DNA of 64,000 nt. It comes from Collybia mongolica (lineage: Eukaryota > Basidiomycota > Agaricomycetes > Agaricales > Clitocybaceae). The notes beneath the pieces are model-generated. The model had not been told where the DNA came from and did no database searches. It was given only the letters and a program-made list of their open reading frames with translations. Below, in pieces: positions 57,701 to 64,000 of the stretch; within the stretch, counting starts at the first letter, position 1, and each line of letters begins with the position of its first letter. The DNA lies in contig JAAXNY010000004.1 in assembly GCA_013420905.1 (NCBI GenBank), positions 4,898,001 through 4,962,000 on the forward strand, written 5' to 3'. The position numbers and the translations under genes are program-made.

Positions 57701-58966
57701 CGCAACTAGGAAAGACAAACCAACGCACACTCCCACTCCCACGTCCCCACGTCATGAAATAAAACCCCGCGTCGGGATATCCATTTTACCGGTGTGAACG
57801 CCGGACGCAGTGATGAGGTCACCTGCGACGCCGCGCGTGTTCTGCCGAGCGGTCGGCAGTGTTACGAGCGCGGCGTGGCGGGAGAAGGAAAGTTCGAGTC
57901 GAAGACGTATGTGCATCGCGTGTGTGAGACTACGCGGAGGTATTGCTTGAGGTATGCGGCACGTGATGACGTGCAGAGAAGGGCGCCGGTGATGCCCATG
58001 GCGTACAGCCTCGAAGGTGGCAGGTATTCTGATGGGGGCGGGTGATGAAAAGATTTATTCAGGCCGTGGTGGGAGCGGGCCTTCGATGTATTGTGGGGCT
58101 GCGACAGATGACGTAGGAGGGGTGGGAAGAGCGGGGGCAAGAAGGGTAAAAAAAAGTGTAGAGTATGCGAGAACGATGGGAAACGTGGCGAGGGTAGGAG
58201 CCTAGATCATAGATGTAGATGATGTAAATGATAGATCGTGTTGCGAATGACATAGACATAGACATGAATAGGGGAGGTGGGCAAGGCGGGGATTTGTGTA
58301 TGTGTGGCAGAGCAAGGCGGCGTGATGTGTTGTTGAGTGAACGAGACTATGTAAGTGGAGGGAAAGACGACCTAGGGGGGCGGAAGGGCCGTCAGTTGAT
58401 GAAACTCGTTACTTGGATACGGGGCGATGGGACGAGGGCATGAGATGAGGTACGGAGTAAGGGTGACGATCATTAAAGTGAATGACGATCACAAGAAGAC
58501 GAGGCGAGCTCCATGGGTCTGGCACCAAAGGCACTAACCCACGAACGTAGCGCACATGACGCTAAAGAAGAGGAGCTAGAACTGCGCTCGCCATGGTGAT
58601 ACGTCAAAGTGCAATCCAAACGAATCAACGAACCAACGAAAAAAAAAAAGATAAATATCAAGATTTGGGGATGCCGACATGATACATCACAGAAAGATGG
58701 GGTGAGATGCAATGGGGACAGGAGGTACGAACGATTGGGGGGATGTAATAAGATGGAATGGTACAGGGCTTAGATTGGAATAGGAACGGAGCTTGTATGC
58801 GTATAGGTAAATATATGCAGAAGAACGAAATTTGAATCCAAAAATAATAAAGATAACCGCCCGCGCCGGGCGCGCGCAAGACAGACAGGCGGACCACCAA
58901 AACTCACCAAAATACAAGAAAAAAGGACTACAAGCTGAACCGAAACGAGGCCAACGACGGCGGGGG
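54717..58966. other. No confidently supported gene
   Basis: Possible but unproven coding bits: minus 55071-55232 (SITILLNVDETTVYEF), plus 55694-55900 (GDIYIGDFYIYPSRESMAAF). From 56.2 to 58.9 kb there is only low-complexity, G-run-containing sequence (for example 57146-57156), part of which should be the 3' UTR of the G-alpha gene. Confidence 0.35.
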
Positions 58967-60493
58967 CTATAGGATTCCTGAATCCTTGAGCGCGTTCTGT
59001 AGTATTGTCTCTTTGACTGCCGCAAACACCAGCCGAATATTTGATGTATCGGTCGCTTGCGTTAGACTGAATGCGAATTTAGTATATATCAAGGGGGAGA
59101 AGGAAAGAGGGGACGCACTGAGGATACACGCTCAGCCTGGCTCGATTTGCCTGCATGAACCTCCACAGAATATATTTCGCCGCCTTGTTGATCTCCGTCC
59201 CGCCCGTGTACTCGGGGAAATACCGCTCGAGTGGCACCTGGGGTCAGAATCAATAAGAGGAAAAACGACCGATTGAAACGTCGACGGACCTTTGGTAGCT
59301 TCTTCTTGAAAACGTCAATTTTATTAAGGAATAGAATAATGGACGTCCGGAGAAACCAGCGGGAATTGATCACCGACTCGAAGAGAACTAGTGATTCACT
59401 CATTCGATTCTGCATAGATGAGTTGATGAGTTGTTCACGATACAAGGTGCGCGCATATACACACCTGCGATTTCTCCTCCAGTAGTACTTGGTCGTATTC
59501 GCTGAGTGCCGTACAGAAAATGATCGAGGTGACGCTCTCGAAACAATGTATCCATTTTTTCCGCTCTGAGCGCTGGCCGCCGACGTCGAACATGTGTATT
59601 CTGGATTTTGGTATTAGCGTGGTCACAAGGAGAAAGTGAAAGAAACGTACGATAGTTGCCCCATCGTGAATCTTGTCTCCGTAATGCCCAAACTCTTCTG
59701 CCTGGCCCGAAGAACGTCTGTCTCGTCAGGTAGGTAGCCTGGCGTGCCTATTCTCAGGACTTCTCCAAAGAAACTGTTGTATGCGTCGTCAGGAGAGATA
59801 GAGCATGAACCCAGTGAAAGTACTCACTACGCCGCGCTGTCCATCAGATAAAAATCACTTGAGTGCTCGTCCATCACTTTTGGGATCATGGGGTCCTTCC
59901 AGACTTGATGTATCGCGTCCGCGATCTCGGGCGAGAAGTAAGGGTTGGAAGGGCTCGAACCAGGGGCGGCGTCGAGCTTGTAGTCGAGAATCTTGTCGCA
60001 GTGGATGCGATTCCCGTAGTCGGCGCACTCAAGGCCGACTTTGCGCATGTATACGACCACAGCCTGTGCAGAGTCGAGTACGTTCTTATACACTATGGGG
60101 CGGTACACGGCGAGTTCGGCGGGCGAGAAGCCGTCTTGGTGAATGATTTTCATCTGCTTCACTATCGTCGATTTCCCGGATTCGCCGGAACCTGGGGAGC
60201 AAGTGCATGAACGTCAGTAGATGTTCGTTTGGTTCGAGGCCCTGGACTGTGGTGGGGGCCGCGGTCATTGCTGTTGCGTTCGTCGTTGCTTGGTGAAAGG
60301 ACCTTTGATTACCACAAGCCACGCCACGCCACGCCACCCAACACAAAGCGCTGCCCAAGGGAACGAACAGCTCACCAAGAAGGAGAATCTTGCATTCTCT
60401 CTTATATTTTTTGTGGTCCTCCTCGATCTGTTTATCGATGAGGTCCGACTTCACCTTGCCCGCGCGGTCCTGCGTCGACATACAGTTTCCCAT
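58967..60493 (-). CDS. Heterotrimeric G-protein alpha subunit, Gpa1/cAMP-pathway class (359 aa)
   Basis: Seven exons: 60376-60493, 59828-60191, 59651-59773, 59465-59600, 59290-59409, 59119-59237, 58967-59066 (1080 bp). Introns are 184, 54, 50, 55, 52 and 52 bp. It begins MGNCMSTQ, with Gly2 for myristoylation and Cys4 for possible palmitoylation. G1 is GSGESGKST, switch [16 protein letters not shown] with the catalytic-site Arg, switch [16 protein letters not shown]4 FLNKID, G5 TQATDT, C-terminus LKDSGIL. The ends resemble Cryptococcus Gpa1 (nutrient sensing, adenylate cyclase activation) rather than pheromone-type G-alphas. It acts on the inner plasma membrane. There is no cysteine four residues from the end, so no pertussis-toxin site. 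All motifs intact. Confidence 0.92.
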
Positions 60494-63400
60494 CTCTATT
60501 ACTTCTTCCTTTGTCCAAATGTCCTTGACCTGGTGGATGTCGAAACGTAGCGTAGGATGAGAGCGGCGGAGGTGGAGAAAAGGGGACGCAAGGGGCGGAG
60601 GGGGTGGTGGAGGGAGTAAGGAGGGAGGTGGTGGTAGTGAATTGGTGGAGAGCAGGTAGTGGGACGACGACGAGAAGAACAAGGAACCACGCCCAGCCCT
60701 GATAATGTAATTATTCCATATCCGGATTTACCATCCGCTTTGAGAACTGGATCGCGATCGGGTGACTAAGCGGCGTGGTCTGGGCTGTCTCTCCCCAAAA
60801 ATCAGCCGAACCACGCGGTGCTGTTCGTTTCTCAGATTCAATCCATCGTAAATCCCATCCATCAATGGAGCTCGTCGCTGCGCAGTATCAATGTCTTCAA
60901 ACAAAACACGATGAGCCAACCTGCGATTGTCTACCAAGGCTAACGGTTTTCGCACACACGTGTGCGAGGATCTTGTTGCTGTGGATCCTGGATGTTACGG
61001 CCTGACAGCTGTCCACTAACCACAAAATGAATGAACCGCCCTGCATGCAAATTGCGACGCCGGTTCGAAATTCGGCCAAAGGTTCATCAGCATTCATTTT
61101 TTTTTTCACTGAATCAACGCATACATTCACATTGCCACAGTTCACGCTAAGGGCTTGTGTTACCGTCATTGCCGGAACCGGTCTTCAATAATCAGTAAAT
61201 CAATTCAAAGTCTTAGGGTTAGACGCCATGCCACGCCACGAGCGAATTGCAATTGCTCCCTTTCGAGGTTATGCCTGATGTGCTGCGAGATCGGAGAGGC
61301 GGTTCGTTGACGCGGCGACACGGCCGCCGCTGCTTCGTATGTTTTCTTCGAAACCAAGATGGAAATGTCACTCCAATGAGGCGGTTCACCCTTCTTACCC
61401 GAAGCACACAGAACGATTTACCCAGGCACGCGCACGAGCACGAGCACGAGCACAGATACCACTCCCCACAGCTTCTTTCGTAAATTGCTAACGCACGTTA
61501 ATTTCTTCTATCTTCGACGCAATCCGTCATCACCCGCGTCCTATATCCGTCCTCACTTTGCCATCGGGTTTGCGGGACTCCCATCACTTGAGCCCATCAT
61601 TCGTTGCGACTGCCCAACCACACCGCACGCCGAAACTCAACGTCGCATCGTCTGCTATGCTATATGCGCGGGAACTGCGACACTCGTCCTGCACGGGCCA
61701 ATGAACCCGCGAAACATCATTCCCTTAGCACCGGCATGACAGCTCGGGCTACATACGCCACACGCCACGCCATGCCCCAAGGCAACCATGGCATGCCCGT
61801 GCTCCAAGGCATATTATTACGTCGAATTTTACCGGAATGGTAGATATTAGGCTGCTATTCGTACGTAGTCGCGATGCTTGACAGTTTCCGCCGACCTATC
61901 CATAGCTTTCTGTACCCCTCTCTCAAACCTCGGCATCTCGAAACGCCTTCGCCTCCAGATCCCGCCCAACTCTCATCCCCACTCCCACCTCCAACTCTCA
62001 CTCCACTCCAACCTCTTCCTCCTAGGGACCGACGATCCCTCGAAAATCGGACCCTAACCTGGACCAAAATATATGCGTGAGTACACCCACCCCAAATCCT
62101 GCCACCATCCCAAAAGTACCCTCCCCTCCGCGTTACCTCCCTCCACATTCTCGTTTCCATATCCGTACCGCACCGCACCAAACCAGAGAACCAACACGCG
62201 CCCGAAATAACCTGGCTCCGATTGCAGGCCACCACGGGCTTCACGCTCGGATATTGGCGGCTAACGTACACCTCTCCCCTTCGGGCGATCCTCGATGGAT
62301 CCTCGAATCTGCCGGGATGGCAGGATGACAGGATCACTGACAGCTATGACGATGGTCCTCATGCGATGTATGGGCGCTTATCGGCGCGCACGCGTATTCA
62401 GGCCCCAAAACTCGATTCCGACGGGCAGGCTACCGCTGCGGGCTCCGGATTGAGGCGTACAATTGCTACCGCCTGCAGTTCGTTACTCGTAGAGCCTGGG
62501 AGAAGAGGCCACACGTGCGCACGTTCTTGGTAACTGGCGGCTGGAGAAGCGTGAGTAAACTATCGGGTGCTATCTACTTTCGTCCCAACCCTTGCCCCAG
62601 CTATCACCTATTCGCTTCCTGACAACGGAAGGCTACGGCCAGCGCACATGTGACGGGGGGCGCACTCTGGTCCCTGTTTTCTACCCCCCAAGGGACGAAC
62701 CTACTATCCGTGACGGACCCACGGGAGCCTTCCTCCGAAGGTCTCCGCGTTACAATGATTTCTTCCCATTCATCCGGCACCCACGTTTGAACGGAACCTG
62801 TCGAGAAGCGCGTCACGCGAAATGAGATATTGGAAGGGTGTTTTCGAGTGATGCAACCGCCATTTATTTCCACAATTACCTCGATGACTGTTGGACGGTT
62901 CTACGTCATATCGCTGGTCCGAAACAATATATGCTCTACTCATCGAAGTCCAACGGCTTCCTTGGTAATCAAGTAACACAGGTCCCCCCGACGTAAACTC
63001 TCATCCCATCGCAGCCAACGTCGACGTCAATCAGTCATTCCTTGAAAACCGGGTTTTCCCCCAATTCATATTTTCATCACACTGCACCCGGGCGAGGCAC
63101 CATTTCATACACAATTCATCCAGGTCCAACCGGTGATCTATTCTCGGTACCATGTTCTACTGCACCCGTACCAGGCCAGGGAACCCCCAGCAATTCGAGT
63201 CAGAGTCATAAAGATAGACGGTATCTCAAGCACCATGTTCCCGAAATAACCTGGGCCCTTCAATGACAGGCCACAGTGGACATTCGCAGGCACCACCTTC
63301 GGCTGACATTCTGACGTGCTCCTCCCCAAGTCATTGCGTTGGGTGATCCCCAATGCACATGAGGGGACGGCAGGATGACGAATCCTTACCCTGGGTAGTG

Positions 63401-64000
63401 GACCCGTCTATTTATCATCCCCCATTCTCAGGCCTCACGTGCCGGCACCGGGAGTCAGGGACTAATGGGTTGGTTACGCCCTCGAGGACGCTGTCGTTGG
63501 GAAATGATTCATGAACAAAGTCTTTCCACTCTTCCTCGACGACACTGACGTTCCCTTCCGGTTATCACTTATTCACTTTCTGGGACATTCAATCATACCA
63601 AAAATACGACACACGTGTCGTGTAGCACGCGTACACACTCTGGTCTCCACGAGGTTGGCGACGGCAGTCTATTCACGACCCCGACCCCTCCATGGATGGC
63701 GGGCAATATCCTTTGGCCAGCATCCTCCTCAAACCTCGTGTTCTCTCTGAAATGCTGCTTGTCTCCATCGTTGGCTCTCCCCGGACTGTACAACTTATAC
63801 TCAACGTTACTCTCCTCCGACGTATAGTGAGAATAGGCTATTTGAACGCCTACCACCCATTCATACGTTGCCTTATTCGGGTCATGCAAGAACGAACATC
63901 GTCAAACTAAACCAGCAGGCTTCGAACCACACCACACCCAGCCTAATCAGGCACATGGCCCGATGATCGCGACGTCACAAAGTCGAACCAAAACCCACCG
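60494..64000. other. No supported gene
   Basis: The first ~230 bp are the G-alpha 5' region (T/C-rich on the coding strand). Beyond it, frames at 61.9-62.5 kb and 63.5-63.9 kb show no motif, signal peptide or splice pattern. A short GCACGA repeat lies at 61432-61453 and CCACGCC repeats around 61230 and 61760. Confidence 0.4.

Noticed and set aside
56199..57800. Long minus- and plus-strand frames
   Set aside because: GC-rich, low-complexity sequence with frames open on both strands; no introns, signal peptide or domain; likely chance frames and UTR.
60221..60690. Overlapping frames around the G-alpha 5' end, including a Pro/Ser-rich N-terminal extension
   Set aside because: Gpa-type proteins start at MGNC; the extension upstream of 60493 would destroy the myristoylation site.

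Overview
Nuclear DNA of a filamentous basidiomycete, most likely an Agaricomycete. This is inferred from short (about 50-70 bp) introns in almost every gene, Tad1-like LINEs, Plavaka/Tnp2-type and hAT DNA transposons, HsbA-like secreted proteins, and a G-alpha whose ends match the Cryptococcus Gpa1 class. There are no operons. The window is gene-poor and heavily reworked by transposable elements.

Layout. 1-3226: 5' part of a decayed LINE on the minus strand, running off the window start. 3660-11024: a second, essentially full-length minus-strand LINE with poly(A) tail and a 12-bp target-site duplication (TSD). Its ORF2 is one unbroken frame punctured by seven TGA codons, and its reverse transcriptase carries a nested 944-bp poly(A) insertion with a perfect 15-bp TSD. 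11.2-12.4 kb: integrase-like remnant and ~92-bp tandem repeats. 14.75-15.46 kb: intact four-exon HsbA-like gene. 19.29-24.11 kb: its paralogue, split in exon 2 by an apparently intact hAT element (8-bp TSD). 24.74 kb: intron-containing tRNA-Asp. 26-35 kb and 49-51.4 kb: members of a Ser/Thr-rich secreted, probably surface-anchored protein family on two arms of an inverted segmental duplication. One arm is broken by a degenerate Tnp2 transposon. 36.6-39.0 kb: intact 12-exon secreted sedolisin protease. 40-43.9 kb: second hAT element (8-bp TSD) inserted just upstream of a small heat-shock protein gene that also has a nonsense codon. Its convergent twin at 46.7-47.3 kb is intact and keeps a heat-shock element. 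52-55 kb: two small multi-exon genes of unknown function. 59.0-60.5 kb: intact seven-exon G-alpha gene. The rest shows no gene I can support.

Together, the host genes suggest secretion and surface functions (HsbA, T/S-rich surface proteins, acid protease), stress response (HSP20) and nutrient/cAMP signalling (G-alpha). They do not form a recognisable biosynthetic cluster. The main theme is paralogue pairs (HsbA, HSP20, the T/S-rich family) in which one copy has been interrupted by a transposon or a nonsense codon. All functional statements rest on motif recognition by eye; no database search was run.
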